A DNA stretch of 64,000 nt, taken from assembly GCA_947646735.1 (NCBI GenBank), contig CANTFK010000692.1, positions 186,001-250,000 of the forward strand. The letters are read 5' to 3'. Numbering within the stretch: position 1 is the first letter of the stretch; the number at the start of each line of letters is the position of its first letter. Under the pieces are notes generated by a model, which had not been told where the DNA came from, did no database searches, and saw nothing but the letters and a program-made list of their open reading frames with translations. Below are positions 42,301-53,393 of the stretch, piece after piece. A program made the translations under genes and the position numbers. The stretch is from Peronospora farinosa (taxonomy: Eukaryota > Oomycota > Peronosporomycetes > Peronosporales > Peronosporaceae).

Positions 42301-43236
42301 AACTCAAGTCTCCAGCCTCAGAAGTCATGACAGGTGGCCGCATGGTTTTGATTTGTTCGGCAGGTACACGATGCTTTTTCGTATGCAGATTGCGATGCTG
42401 TTATGGGGACTCGGCATTAACGCAAGATACCTGCATCCAGTATTGCACCTTGAAGGCCTCGACGATTACTGTGCTCAGCAAAACATCCAATGGATGGTGA
42501 TTGTGCAAAATCACATGATGCGAGAGAAGCAACAGGTGAAGATCCAAGCAGTGAACAACCATTCTAATGCTGATGTGGTGACAAATGTGTCATAGTTGCC
42601 AGAGTGAATTGTCGAGCTACAGGCGATGGTTGGCAAAAGCTCCCACGGTGACACTGCAGCTGGTGGTGGCCGTGGACATGATTATATTGAAGAAAGTATG
42701 AACAGCAGAACTAGCGGTGGTGGTGGCAATAATTCTTCATCTACTGGCAACACGTTGCAGCCCATCTTCGATGTAAGGGTGATCAATGCAAAATAGACAG
42801 GAAGTACCGCAACTATCAGCTTGATACACAGAAAGCCACGCGTCGTGTATCAAAGTGGATCTCCTCGAGCTTTTCCGCTCGCAAGGACGATGTCATGAAA
42901 GTATTGTCGATAGATCTCCCGTTTCTCTTCTACGAGAGATGTAAATCGGCATTAATGGAAGCGGGATACGACGACATCGACACTTTTAGCAGGCTACATC
43001 AAAGATAGCAACAGCCAGTGCCACATATTCAGCACGCAGCCTTCCTACCTTTCACACACTGAGAAACGAAGACTTGAAGAGGACTCACCGTGACCGAAGA
43101 ACTGAAAAATCCTACGAACGTTCTCGATGTTGACGGTCTTTACGATTTGATTGCGGATTTCTGCAGCGTGTGCTGCGGCACTTCAAGGGTGATGGTGCCC
43201 AGAGGCTCATCAGAGGCGACCTTTATATCGCTCATG
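39321..43236 (+). pseudogene. GCN2: GCN2-like eIF2-alpha kinase pseudogene copy 3 (most complete)
   Basis: GCN2 senses uncharged tRNA and phosphorylates eIF2-alpha. From ATG 39321 an RWD-like domain is seen (QTQELEVLQVICDQDLA, VLLHFDLTRAYP), frameshifted near 39528. A Lys/Gln/Glu-rich linker follows. The kinase domain has LDRQLYAVKKVKLDPDD (beta-3 Lys) at 40119-40160, LYMQMEY near 40530, ALVYIHRQG near 40655, the IKPPNVCLDSTGSVKL strand near 40700, and a DFG position that reads NFG at 40743-40751. About 100 residues after SSAAKF (activation loop to helix G) are absent. The HisRS-like domain spans 41230-42300 and the GCN2 C-terminal region 42353-43210. Frameshifts and stops throughout. Confidence 0.9.
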
Positions 43237-44094
43237 GCCATCTAACGTTATCCAGAGGAGTGATGGGTACTGCTAGGCGGATGCAATTCGGGAATCGAGC
43301 AATAATGCCGACGGAAACGTCAAAACTAGCGCTTCTGAGGCTGCTACAGCGATGCAACCGACACTGAATGAGGTTTCTCTGCGCAGTTGAACAAAGCGTC
43401 AGCAGCGACTGGTTTCCTCGAAGTGGCTTTTGTCGAGAGGTTGGGAGATATGACGAGAAGAATAAAGGACAGATTCGAGCTTGCAAGTGGAAGAATTATA
43501 ATGACTGCAAAAGCAAAGTTATTGCGCTGCGGCATTCGATGGCATTTTCTTTTTGGAACTCTGACTTGGTCAGAGGACATTTGTATCTTCTGGCTTTGAA
43601 GTGCCCGATGTCAAAGACACGAGGCTTGAGAGTTTGTCTATTTGCGAAAGAAAAGTGGAATATCACACCTGCACTGACAGCTAGACATGCGCGAATAGAG
43701 TCGCATCAACGTGGTCCATTTGACATGATGTGGACACTCATGTACGTCGACAATACCAAAGATTAGCGTAAAAGCCTCCATATCGGAAACCATTTTCCAA
43801 GCGCTTTTCCACGGCATTCCGGAACTCCCAAATCAGCCGAACGTAAAACAATGCCATTTTTCTGGATATGTCTTGGCCACGGATTCCTTTGCTCACTCCA
43901 TTGCACTCTGTGCAGCGTAAGTACTTTTTGCATACTGGAGCGCTTCGAAAGTGCCCGTTCTTTTTTGATGCCGTAACAAACTTGTAGATCTCACAATAGA
44001 CAGAAACAAAAGGTGGCGAGGGGTATTGCAGGATAGATGGTTGTATTCCCAGCTTCAAGTTAATGCATACAAGCAAAACTAATTGCGCTCAAAG
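43237..44094. other. Unassigned sequence between GCN2-like copy 3 and TSR1 fragment
   Basis: The left part (43237-43726) is unique in the window. It has a plus-strand open segment 43368-43766 (132 codons) with plausible coding composition (FWNSDLVRGHLYLLALK, FDMMWTLMYVDN), but no family was recognised. It could be the end of the kinase gene or a separate decayed exon. The right part (43727-44094) duplicates 35391-35755. Copy 2 lacks the left part through a deletion. Confidence 0.5.
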
Positions 44095-44498
44095 CTAGTT
44101 CGACAGGGGGTTCATTGTTGGAAACTTGGGATAAACGCGCTTATATAGGTGGAGACAAACAGTGTCGTGCTGCTTGATAGGTTTGTTGAAAACGGCTTTG
44201 AAATCACCGTGCGTACCCAGAGACTCCTTGATGTGGCCTGTCAGACCATGCTTGGTTGCAAGCTCGACCGGCTTAAACCACCGAATGTCCTCCGGCGAGT
44301 GAAACATGTAGCGTATGACGGCCTTTCGTTTCTTTACCTTTACCGGCGTGCCCGTGATGATCACGCGCTTGAGCACAACGCGATCGGGCTTCACGTTTTT
44401 CAGTGTGCCAGAAGCTACAAGCTGCCCGTTGGGTTTGAAGAGCAGCAGGGAAGCCGGCTGAAATGTCACCGGTCCGTACACGGTAGCCACACTCCAAC
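44095..44498 (-). pseudogene. TSR1: TSR1 C-terminal fragment, second copy, cut by a family-A LTR
   Basis: Nearly identical to 35756-36159 (134 codons of the TSR1 C-terminus up to SVATVYGPVTF). At 44498/44499 the reversed family-A LTR begins. The flanking CCAAC (44494-44498) is the likely target-site duplication, and the uninterrupted site is 36155-36159. The remainder of TSR1 is not found beyond the element, which is truncated on its other side. Confidence 0.88.
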
Positions 44499-45134
44499 TG
44501 TAGACGGGCACTTCTATGAAGTTGCCTCGTACTACGAGCACACACCTTATGCACAAGCGAGGAAGCGGTTATACCGTCTTGCCTTCGCGTGCGAGGGTGG
44601 TTGGGAGGTTGGTCGACTGCTTAAGCAGTCGTACCACCAGTTGCCTCTCGCTTAAGCGAGAGTGCAACGAACTTCTTAACACTTAGAACACCGACGACAC
44701 GTTTTTTAGAATTAAAATAATTTTATACAGAAGTCTTTCAACTTCTGGTGCGTGGTGTTGTTGTTTAAGTAAATTCAAGACTGAGATATATTTAATTAAT
44801 TATAACTAAATATATGTTCTAACTACTGATTGGCTATATATATAGATATATATATATAGATCGGATACGCGACTCTTTAGAAGCGTATCCTGTCGCATGA
44901 TCTTAAATCTAGATTTAAGATCGCAACTGACGTCCTTCTGAGACGTCGTGATGCCTAGCTTCAACTAGCGTCATCCCTTCTCATGTGAATCCATCAATGG
45001 ATATCACATTCACGAGGGTGGACCACATTTGTGTGTCGCACCCAAGTGACTGGTCAAAAGTAATCATGGATACTTTTAGACCAAACATTAAGTATATTAC
45101 TTAATGTTTACGTGTAACTAGGTACCCTGTTACA
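44499..45134 (-). repeat. 3' LTR of reversed family-A copy C
   Basis: Plus-strand reading TGTAGACGGG...CCTGTTACA, 636 bp, the reverse complement of the 598-bp LTRs at 1873 and 9426. The extra length comes mainly from a longer TA-rich run near 44836-44858 and insertions near 44700-44730. The inverted repeats are conserved. Confidence 0.92.
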
Positions 45135-45148
45135 CCATCCCCCGTTTT
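45135..45148 (-). other. Polypurine tract of copy C
   Basis: The minus strand reads AAAACGGGGGATGG immediately upstream of the LTR in element orientation, matching 9412-9425. Confidence 0.65.
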
Positions 45149-45290
45149 AGAACGATGTTTACATTTTTGTAAAACATCGCCTAAGAGACAGAGAGACTGG
45201 CGAGCCGTTTATAAACGCGCCGCTTCAGTCTGCTCAGTACTCATGCCCATGAAACGTGGTAAGGCTGATGGGTCGCCTGCAAAGGCACCC

Positions 45291-46689
45291 ATGCAGTCCA
45301 GCACTAAGCGCACGCGCCGCGATTTATCGCAGCCGTCGCAAAGTGCGTCAGGCACTGGGGTGGATCTTCCATCCCACGATAATGTGGATGAAGATCCATC
45401 TCTCATTGTAAAGCTACAATGAGACCACACCACTGCCATCACCCCAAAGTGGTGATGAGCATAGTGCATTGATAGGACATATGTCCCCATCATTTGAGGC
45501 ACCCGTCCTTGAGGAAGCATCTATGCTTCCTACAAGCGAAGGTAAAGCTTCGTCGTCTGCGCCTACGAGCGCAGTGACTAAGACTGAGCACGCTACTTCG
45601 AAAGGAGTAGTCGCGACTCAGTCAGATGTAACTCCTCAAGCTGATGTCTTGAAAATCCATAATGGAGAGTCAGACTCAGCTGAGTGTGAGCTTAAAGCTC
45701 CACCAAGTACACCTTCGGCCTCACTAGCCCGCCGTCGCGAGGGCGGCTACGTGAGTGGTGGCTTGCCACCAATGCCACCTCCATCTGAGTGGATGCGCTC
45801 AGATGGGTCTAGCGCATCGCTTTTGCAGCGTGCCACTATAGACGCTCATAAATTCTATAGCGTCTTTCCTTTGTGGAAAAAGCAGGGCAAAGCACTTGGT
45901 CGTGCTTTCCCAATTCCAGTCGTGCTGCGTTCTAACGAAACAGCCGACGACTATGAAGCTGAACTTCGGCGCCGTGTTACCTTGCATGAAGATGCAGCGA
46001 AACAGCGGTCGCAGCGAATCAGCTTCGCCATGAAGCGTGCGCATGAAATTATGGGCGGTAAGCGACCCCCAATTAATTCTCGCCACGCTTCTTCTGCTAG
46101 TCCTTCCGGACCTAGCAGAAAGACGACAGCTGGTGCTGCTTCACATAAGTAGCCACCAGCCCAGGCACGTCAACGCGCAAAGCGTCCACAGGTTCCCACG
46201 AATCAAAGCTCGTTGGGTAACCCTTCCATTGGACAAGGATTTGGAGCTTTTGCTTCACAAACCGGTGGGCCAACAGCCTTCCAACAAGGAAGCGCGTGTT
46301 CCCATCCGTGTCCACCAACACAGGTGGCGCCCGATAGGAGTGGCGATTACGCCCACCTACTCGCGGCTGCCTACCCTGCTGCTGTTCAGTCGCAGGCTGA
46401 GTCCGCTGCGCTGAAGAGGCAGGTGACAGATCTCGAGAGTCAAGTCTCGCGACTGACCTCGGCTCTGCGTGATGTGAGGGCGAGAGACCGTCAGGGGTAT
46501 GACCGCCTGAAGACCCGTTTGGACATCTTAGAGCGACTGGTGATGAGAGACCCGCGTCAAGCGCGGAGTCCTCCTCGATCACCGAGTTCTCTATCGCCTC
46601 GTTCATACACGGGGAGCCTCTCGGCTTCCTCGTCGCCTGATCGGTCGGGACGCTCGACTCACAGTCGGCGTCACCATCGGTCTCGTTAG
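45291..46689 (+). pseudogene. Antisense ORF (aORF) of copy C with coiled-coil C-terminus
   Basis: Antisense to this element's pol. The start region is at ATG 45291; an earlier in-frame ATG lies at 45243. One inserted base near 45410 shifts the frame relative to the copy at 8236-9270. From 45469 the frame is open to 46689 except for one TAG at 46150-46152, where the other copy has CAG (Gln). The middle segment FPLWKKQGKALGRAFPIP is conserved. After the TAG it continues through a Gly/Pro-rich part into a heptad-patterned coiled coil (ALKRQVTDLESQVSRL, LKTRLDILERLV near 46410-46550) and a Ser/Arg-rich end. It overlaps the chromodomain and integrase C-terminal region of pol (46112-46689). Function unknown. 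Confidence 0.55.
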
Positions 46690-48154
46690 ACCGATGCGGA
46701 TATGTGATCTCTTCTGGATCAACATACCGTTTCAGACGACCCACGTAAAATACGGGGTGCGTCTTCATGTACGGTGGGAGAGTGAGCCTATAATTTAGGT
46801 CTCCAACTTCTTCAACCACTGTAAAGGGCCCAATGAACCGGGGCAATAGCTTAGTAGTACCACCAGGTAGTACAGAGATTGCATGTTTAGGTAGGGTAGC
46901 AGTACTTAATAGCACTTTGTCCCCCACACTAAAGTGTTCATTGTTTTTGCGACCATGCTGGTCTGCATATTGTTTTTGCTTGTCCTGTGCGCTTGCCATC
47001 GCGTCACGGACTTTACGTGTGATGGCTAATCGCTCATCCACAAAGCGCTGAGCTTCGCTCACACTTTTAGCATCCAGCTCGCCTATGACGCCTCCAAGAG
47101 GTCATTCATGGGTCGACGCTGTTGACAACACTATAGTGTCATCATCAAGGAGCACTGGCATTTCTTGCCGTGCCTCCTTTGTGACACCTATAGGTGTCGT
47201 GACCACTGCTAAATTAGCAGTGTCACTAGGGCAACCTTGGCCCTCTTTGGCATTTGCACCGAGCGAAGTGAGGGGCCCTCCCCCACTAAGACTCGGGCTG
47301 CGTACAAACGAGACTGGCGTTCGAGGATGACGCAGTCCGTTAATGTAAAACGGTGTTTCACCCGTACTGGCGTGAACACTATTATTAATAGCGAACTCCA
47401 CGAATGGCAATTGCTTGCTCCATTCTTTAGGAGTCGCTATTGTACGCAACACATCCGCCACGACTCGATTGGCCCGTTCTGTTTGGCCATCGGTCTGGGG
47501 ATGATCAGCGGTTGACATGTGGAGCTTGCTACCCAGCAGCTCGAACACATGTCGCCAAAAACCCGACGTAAAACGCGGATCCCGGTCCGATACTATGGAC
47601 TCGGGCATCCCGTGTAGTCGATACACGTGATCCAGGAACAAGAGGGCAGCCTCTTTTCCTGAGATCTTGGTGCTACATGGTGCCAAATGCACCATCTTGC
47701 TCAGTCTGTCTACAAAGACGACGAGCCCCGTCCTGCCTTTATGGTCAGGCGGTAAGCCAAACATGAAGTCCAAACTGACCGACTTCCAACATTCAGTTGG
47801 AATCGGCAGTGGCTTCAGTGGCGCACTGTTTGAAGGTGCAGGCTTTATGCGCTGACACTCTTCACAAGAGCGAATATAGTTGGCCACCCACCGATATAGG
47901 TGGGGCCACCAAAATTCCTCTGACACTCGTAAGAGTGTCTTTTCACGGCCCAGATGCCCACTAGATGGCGCATCATGGCACTCGTGAAGTATCATCAGCT
48001 TGAGATCTGTGTCATGAGGGACATAGATTCTCAAGGGATCACAGGGTGACAGTTGATGCCATAACAGGCCATCACTGTAACTAAAGCGATTTAGTTTCGC
48101 TTTGAGGTGCGACGGAAGGGTAACCTTTCGTCCACCAAAATGATCCAACAGCAT
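46112..48154 (-). pseudogene. pol: Integrase and chromodomain of copy C pol
   Basis: Two open segments: 48154-47102 (HHCC finger, SLDFMFG, SDRDPRF and TER: all three catalytic acids present) and 47062-46112 (GPF-type motif, Ser/Arg-rich linker, then the chromodomain with LVQWKGYP and SFDSWEP, ending SSFC). The frame is broken near 47080 by a small indel, close to the CDAKSV-like linker. Unlike the other family-A copy, the chromodomain is open to its stop. Confidence 0.9.
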
Positions 48155-50540
48155 GGCGACAATGTTCGTCCTGACGGTAACACTCCTTGATATCGGAGGC
48201 CATTGAGCTCGTCACATGGTAGGCCTTCATGGCTGCCAATGTCGACGACTCAACTTGTGCTTTCGCACGAGACACACTATCCTGGTGTCTTGCCTCGAAG
48301 TCTGGTCTGCGCGATAACGCGTCAGCCAAGACATTCGACTTACCCGGCTTATATTCAACTTTGAAATTAAATTAAAAGAAGAATGTTAGCCTTCTCGCCA
48401 TCGTAGGCGAGAGGTGCGGTGAATTTATAGCGGTCCGAAGTGATGCGTGATCCGTATAAACCACAAAAGGTTCGGTGCCCAAGAGGTGCTTGTGCAACTT
48501 CACAAGGGCATACTTGATTGAAAGTAGCTCCTTGTCATGAACAGGGTAATTCAGCTCGGCAGCTTTTAAAAGCCGAGACTGATAAGAAATGACACGGTCA
48601 TACGCCGTCGTCATCCTTCTGCATGAGCGCGCTGCCGATTGCAAAATTGCTTGCATCGCAGACGACGCTAAAGGGCTTATCCGCGTCTGGCAATGCCAAG
48701 ACCGGTGCCTCTACAATAGATTGCTTCACTGAAGTGAACGCATCTTCTTGTTCCTTTGACCAAGTCCATTCTGTATCCTTTTTTAAAAGGTCAGACAATG
48801 GCTTGGTCTGCTCCGCATAATTCTTGCTGTACTTATGCAAGTAATTAGCGAGCCCAAGGAATTGGCGCAGATCCTTCACGTGTCGTGGGACTGGCCATTC
48901 CTTTACAGCCTTTACCTTTTCTGGGTCTGCTCGTACACCATGTGCACCTACGATGCAGCCCAGTACAGGTATCTCGGGGACCCCTATTACGCACTTTTGC
49001 AAGTTCACGTATAATTGGGCGTCACCCAGAGTCTGCAACACAGCGTCTAAATGACGCTTGTGCGACTCTATCGCGCTCAGACCGTCCTCCGCCCTACTAT
49101 GCACGAATACATCGTCAAAGTAATGGGGCGCGTAGGCACGGTGCTGACGCATCACGTGAGCCACTACTCGGTTGAATGTTGCCGGAGCATTTTTCAACCC
49201 TTGTGGCATCACAAGCCACTCCCACAGCATACCGCTTGGGGTGCTTACTGCCGTTTTGGCTACATCAGTATCTCTCATGAGAACTTGATAGTATCCATCC
49301 TTCAGATCCAGCGCGGAAATGATTGTTGACTTTCCCATGGAATGTTCAACAAGACATCTTTTTGCGGTATTGGCGTTTGCGCCGGAATGATGGCCGTGTT
49401 CAGCTTATTATAAGCATGAACCACGCGCCATCCACCTGTTGCTTTACGCACACAGAAGGTCGGGCTACAGTGAGGCGATTTGCTCTCACGTACATGTCCC
49501 GCCTTGGCTCGCTTGTCGAAGAGCTCATCGATGTAATCGACTTGTTCCTTCGACAACGGCCATTGCCTGGTCACACAATACTTGGTGCCAGGTTCCAGGT
49601 CAATCTCGTGCCTGATGCCCCTATCGGCCGGTAGGCGGCTCGGCACTTCTGCTGGAAACACATCACGATGTTTCCACAGAACATCATAGAACGGGCTGTC
49701 CTTCAAGGCATCCCAGCCTTGAGCAGCGAACCGTTTCTTTTTGTAGGTCTCGAAGACGCTCTCATCCATTGTGGATGAAGAGCAACAGTCCACCACGTTC
49801 TCTTCTGGAACTGGTGCGACTATCTCGTGGATCTTTCCTTCCTTTAGTTCGGACAGGAACAGATCCCACGTCATCTCCGAGAGATTTACTATCTCCTCGG
49901 CAGATGCCAAGACAAGTTGGAGCACCTCAACTGAGGATGCCTCCGGCATTTTGTCTTCGACGGCCTCGAACAACTCGTTCGTAGGTCCGTCCTCTTGGAC
50001 CGAGACTGATCCAAGGGTCACTCGTTTCGACGTGCCCTTGATCGTCTTAATACGTCTGGTGCTCGTTCTTCGAGTCACCACGACCTTTGACCTGGAAGAA
50101 GGTGTCGTTGCTATCTCAGCTAACGCACTCCTTCCAACCGCACCAGGCTCTTGGCTCTGTGCCGGTTCTTGTGGCGCTTGACTTCCTGTCAGCCCACCAT
50201 CAACTGCCACAGGCTCTCGGCTCTGTGCAGGACTATTGGACGCATGACTACCTGTCATCGCCCCATTCACTACACCAGTCTTTTCGACCTGGGTAGGAAT
50301 ATGTGTCACCTGGCTTTCCGCCAGTGCACCCACAACTACACCACTCCTTTCGAGCTGGGTAGTTCCTGGTGTCGATTGACATACCGTCATCGCACCCTCG
50401 ACTGTGTTGGACACAGCATCAGTCACATTAGCCTCTCGCAAGAGCACATCCTTTCCGGTGTCTTGCGTAGAGCTAGCGACTGTGCGTGTACGCCAGTCTA
50501 TCCATGGTTGGTGTTTAGCCTACCAAGGCATGCCTAGGAT
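48081..50540 (-). pseudogene. pol: Protease end, linker, reverse transcriptase and RNase H of copy C pol
   Basis: In minus order: protease tail (about 50540-50450), linker with four 22-residue repeats (50396-50133), RT start (RHEIDL near 49620), RT core with ALDLKDGYYQ, MPQGLKNAPATF and YFDD near 48895-49330, and RNase H (VVCDASNFAIGSAL near 48650, YTDHASL near 48460, [10 protein letters not shown] near 48320). Frames break near 49320, 48625, 48380 and 48150. RNase H is more complete here than in the other family-A copy, where VVCDA is followed at once by a frameshift. Confidence 0.9.
50133..50396 (-). repeat. Four in-frame 22-residue linker repeats (copy C)
   Basis: Same array as 4148-4411; unit count is unchanged between the two copies. 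Confidence 0.75.
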
Positions 50541-50545
50541 GAGGT

Positions 50546-51030
50546 AGCTTGATACCCTGCTTGCGCATGGGCTGCCTCTTGTGCTCCATCGCGGCTTGTT
50601 CTTCCGCCGCACCTTGATTAACCCGCGCTTGTGCTTCGGCGCGCCTGTAAAAGCTTCCAGCTTTAAACGGTCCCATACCGGAAAGTTCGTCGATCTGCAT
50701 TGGCGTACGCTCTAGCGCGCTGCTTCCATCCATTGCACGACGAGAATCGCTTCCATCAAATGCCGCTTGCGCCACGTTGCGCCCATCGCCTCGACGCCCA
50801 GGTTGTGCATGTTGCATGCGTGGCGAGAAAGGCGAAGCGTTTAAAACCCTAACACTAGCTCTTTCAATAGTGTCTATGCGTGTCTTTAACCGCGTTAGTG
50901 CTGCGAGCACGCGCTCCATGTTGGATAGTGACGTCTTCTGGTCAGTTTTGCTCCTTTCGTGAGCGACCCCTCCGGTCGAAGGTATTCGTACCTCGCCGAC
51001 AAAATGCTCAGACCCGACGCTTGGGCTCAT
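50546..51030 (-). pseudogene. Unknown N-terminal protein fragment, possibly copia-like gag
   Basis: Open frame from ATG 51030 reading into the family-A junction at 50545; about 160 codons before the junction. It is Arg/Ala/Gln-rich, with a helical segment (MERVLAALTRLKTRIDTIER) and a tail EAQARVNQGAAEEQAAMEHK. No domain was recognised. The start codon lies in GGTTATGAGCCC, which matches the anticodon region of initiator tRNA-Met, a primer site used by copia-type elements. If this is right, this is the start of a minus-oriented copia-like gag. Confidence 0.4.
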
Positions 51031-51034
51031 AACC
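51023..51034 (-). other. Possible half-tRNA (initiator Met) primer-binding site
   Basis: The plus strand reads GGGCTCATAACC, identical to the anticodon-loop region of fungal-type initiator tRNA-Met; the minus strand would pair with a cleaved tRNA half. A TATAAAA-like box lies upstream in element orientation (near 51225), consistent with a short LTR at about 51037-51250 whose ends I cannot fix. Confidence 0.35.
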
Positions 51035-53393
51035 TATTGAATCTGAAGTGACTTGTGCACGAGAAAGGAATTTAGAGCGTAATTATAATATATATTCTAA
51101 CCATAGCAACTCGCATTGATCTTACTTCGTATTGGTTTCACACAACTGTTGCCTAAAGTCATCCGGCAGTATAACTGCTCACGCGACTGCTCCCAGGAGT
51201 CGGCCAGCTCAACGACTGCTCACCAAGATTTTATACTTATGTCCTCGTAGAGGACACCTTGGGTCATGATGCCTATAATGATCCAGAGAACCATCAGCCG
51301 ACGATGAAAACCGAGAGGCTAAGGTCCCCAAACAAACAAAAAGCAAAGATCGCGCAATCCAAGCCGACCAAGTTCCGGATGAAGGAACCCGGAAACACCA
51401 AGTCGATAGGCCCCGAGAAGCAGGACTGGCATCATGGCCAGACGCTGACGTCACGAGGGCCTACCACCAACTCAAGCTGAACGCGTTCTTGGAAAGCGAC
51501 CCCGTCGCAAAGATCCTTAAGATACGTCTGCTTGGGCAGCTCATTGGACCGATGTCGACCCTACCACGGCTGCAGACCGTTACAGACGCGATCACCGCGC
51601 TGGTCACCCTTCTTCAAAAAAACGAACATTGTCGCAGAAATGTTAAATCCGGATGACTAGCTTTTTCTGGAGTTTGATAGAATCACGACTACGTCAAAGA
51701 AAATTAACAACGTTTAGCGATCTTCGTCGGTACCACACCAGAAAAGGATAACTTATTTACGGCGACTTACATGCAAGCACCGTCCGGAGACAGCCAGATG
51801 ACCCTTCGAGACATCGCAGTCCACCACCAATGTATTGGGACACCGGATACCCATGGGCGAAGCAAGGTCTACCACACCTCCTGCCGCCGAGCGACCAAGT
51901 TGCAGCGGGGCAGTGGTCACAAAGAGCATCGTCAACAGCTTAGTGAGCAAGATGCCCCTGGGACCGACAGGTGCGGTGATTCTTCAAGAGCGGGCGCGCA
52001 ACGGCGGAGTGAAAACCGCGAGCTCTCGACGCGTGGCAAAATAAAAATCATTTCAAGTTTTAGCCAATGGAAAATTAGCAAAGACAAAAAGTGGAATTTG
52101 CTCTGTCACGTGGCAAAGATGCTGGGGGGGGGGCCTACCAGCTCGGTAGGTGATCTACAGACCCTCTTGACGCGGCGATGGCAAATTGATTGCAATAGAA
52201 TCAAGTACCGCAGGCACACCCTAACGGGGAGTGTGACAGATGGAAGACCAAGGGCGATAAAGACGACCTCTCAACACGACCAAATCTCAGCCATACAAAG
52301 CCAACTGGTCATAATATGGGTACATGTTACCCGCCAGTATTACCATGCGAAGAAAAGGTCTGAATAGACCTCGCTGGATTATCTGTACCGCCTACATGTG
52401 ATTGGGGTCAGAGCCAATATGAAAATAAGAGATGGGTCGCCCAAGGCATAAAAAAGATCATGGTAGATCACTACATATTGACGGTAGACGAACCGGATCC
52501 AGCATACAAGCGGATTATGTTGCGTCTGGCGGATGTGGAGGGATTGGAGAAATTATTGACAGCATGTCGATGGATGAATTCTCGACGGGGCAAGATGTTG
52601 TTTGGATCAAACAAGTTTTGTCAGAAGGCACCTGCTCCCACATAAAGACCGAAAGAATGAAACGCCGCTATATACATGCAGTTCGGGCGTTCGCGGAAGA
52701 CTCAAGCTCTGACGATTTTAGCCGAGACTCTTCGAAGAACGAAGAGGATCTAAGGCGGGTCTACATTATAGAAAAGGAAGATGGAGGAGGCCTAGGTGTA
52801 AGGTTCTTGAAAAATCTATCAACCAGGGAGGTCGACCAACATCGACAGGCAGTGCACCAGGAACCCCGTCCTTCGTCAGCGGTCCCAAATACAAGATGCG
52901 CTTATTGTGGTGTAAGAAACATGGATATTTGAATTTTCGGAAGCGATTGAACTGGAAAGTAGGGTGAAACGTCTTATTCTGCTTGTTTGCGTGCCGAGCC
53001 TGCTTAGAAAATTAATATATTCGGGTAGTACCAGATGGAGGAAATCTACAATTTTTTTCGTCAATAATATAACCGACCAAATAACGCCTCCGACATACAG
53101 TGACCACTGCAAATGAGGAGAAAGCAAACTAAAAGACTTGTCACAGACAGATGACCAGATGTGTTATTTCAAGAGTGGAAAAAGTATGGCCGAGGACACA
53201 AATCAAGGATAGGCTATCATACCAGACGTGGACCCCTCACCTGAAGGTATTAAGTTGGCAGGTACACATATTCCTGATCCGGATGGGAATACTCCTGAAA
53301 AGGTTGACCGGATAAGACATATACTTTATAAGAGGCAACATCTATTGATAATATAACGTAACGCCTTACCTCCGGTCGCTCGAGGGTCTATAT
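51035..53393 (+). other. Decayed retroelement 5' region, gag-like remnants
   Basis: Broken plus-strand open segments (51259-51480, 51771-52367, 52432-52932) precede the pol of the dual-RNase-H element. The 52432-52932 frame is rich in acidic residues (SSSDDFSRDSSKNEED) and ends with CAYCG, which may be the start of a zinc knuckle. A helical reading near 51490-51620 (LLGQLIGPMSTLPRLQTVTD) resembles capsid-type sequence. No LTR was delimited. A G9 run occurs at 52125-52133. Confidence 0.4.

Larger units (their letters stand above)
44499..50545 (-). mobile_element. Family-A Ty3/gypsy element, reversed, 5'-truncated (copy C)
   Basis: In minus orientation it has the 3' LTR (44499-45134), polypurine tract, antisense ORF region and pol back to the C-terminal half of the protease (ILGMPWL equivalent, about 50530). 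Similarity to family A stops near 50545, at the position matching about 4000 in the other copy. No gag, PBS or 5' LTR follows, so the head is lost and insertion age cannot be read from LTRs. It lacks the 29-bp duplication and several frameshifts of the other copy, so each copy helps interpret the other. Confidence 0.92.

Noticed and set aside
39321..43236. Active protein kinase
   Set aside because: The catalytic loop is frameshifted, the DFG Asp is lost and about 100 residues of the C-lobe are missing.
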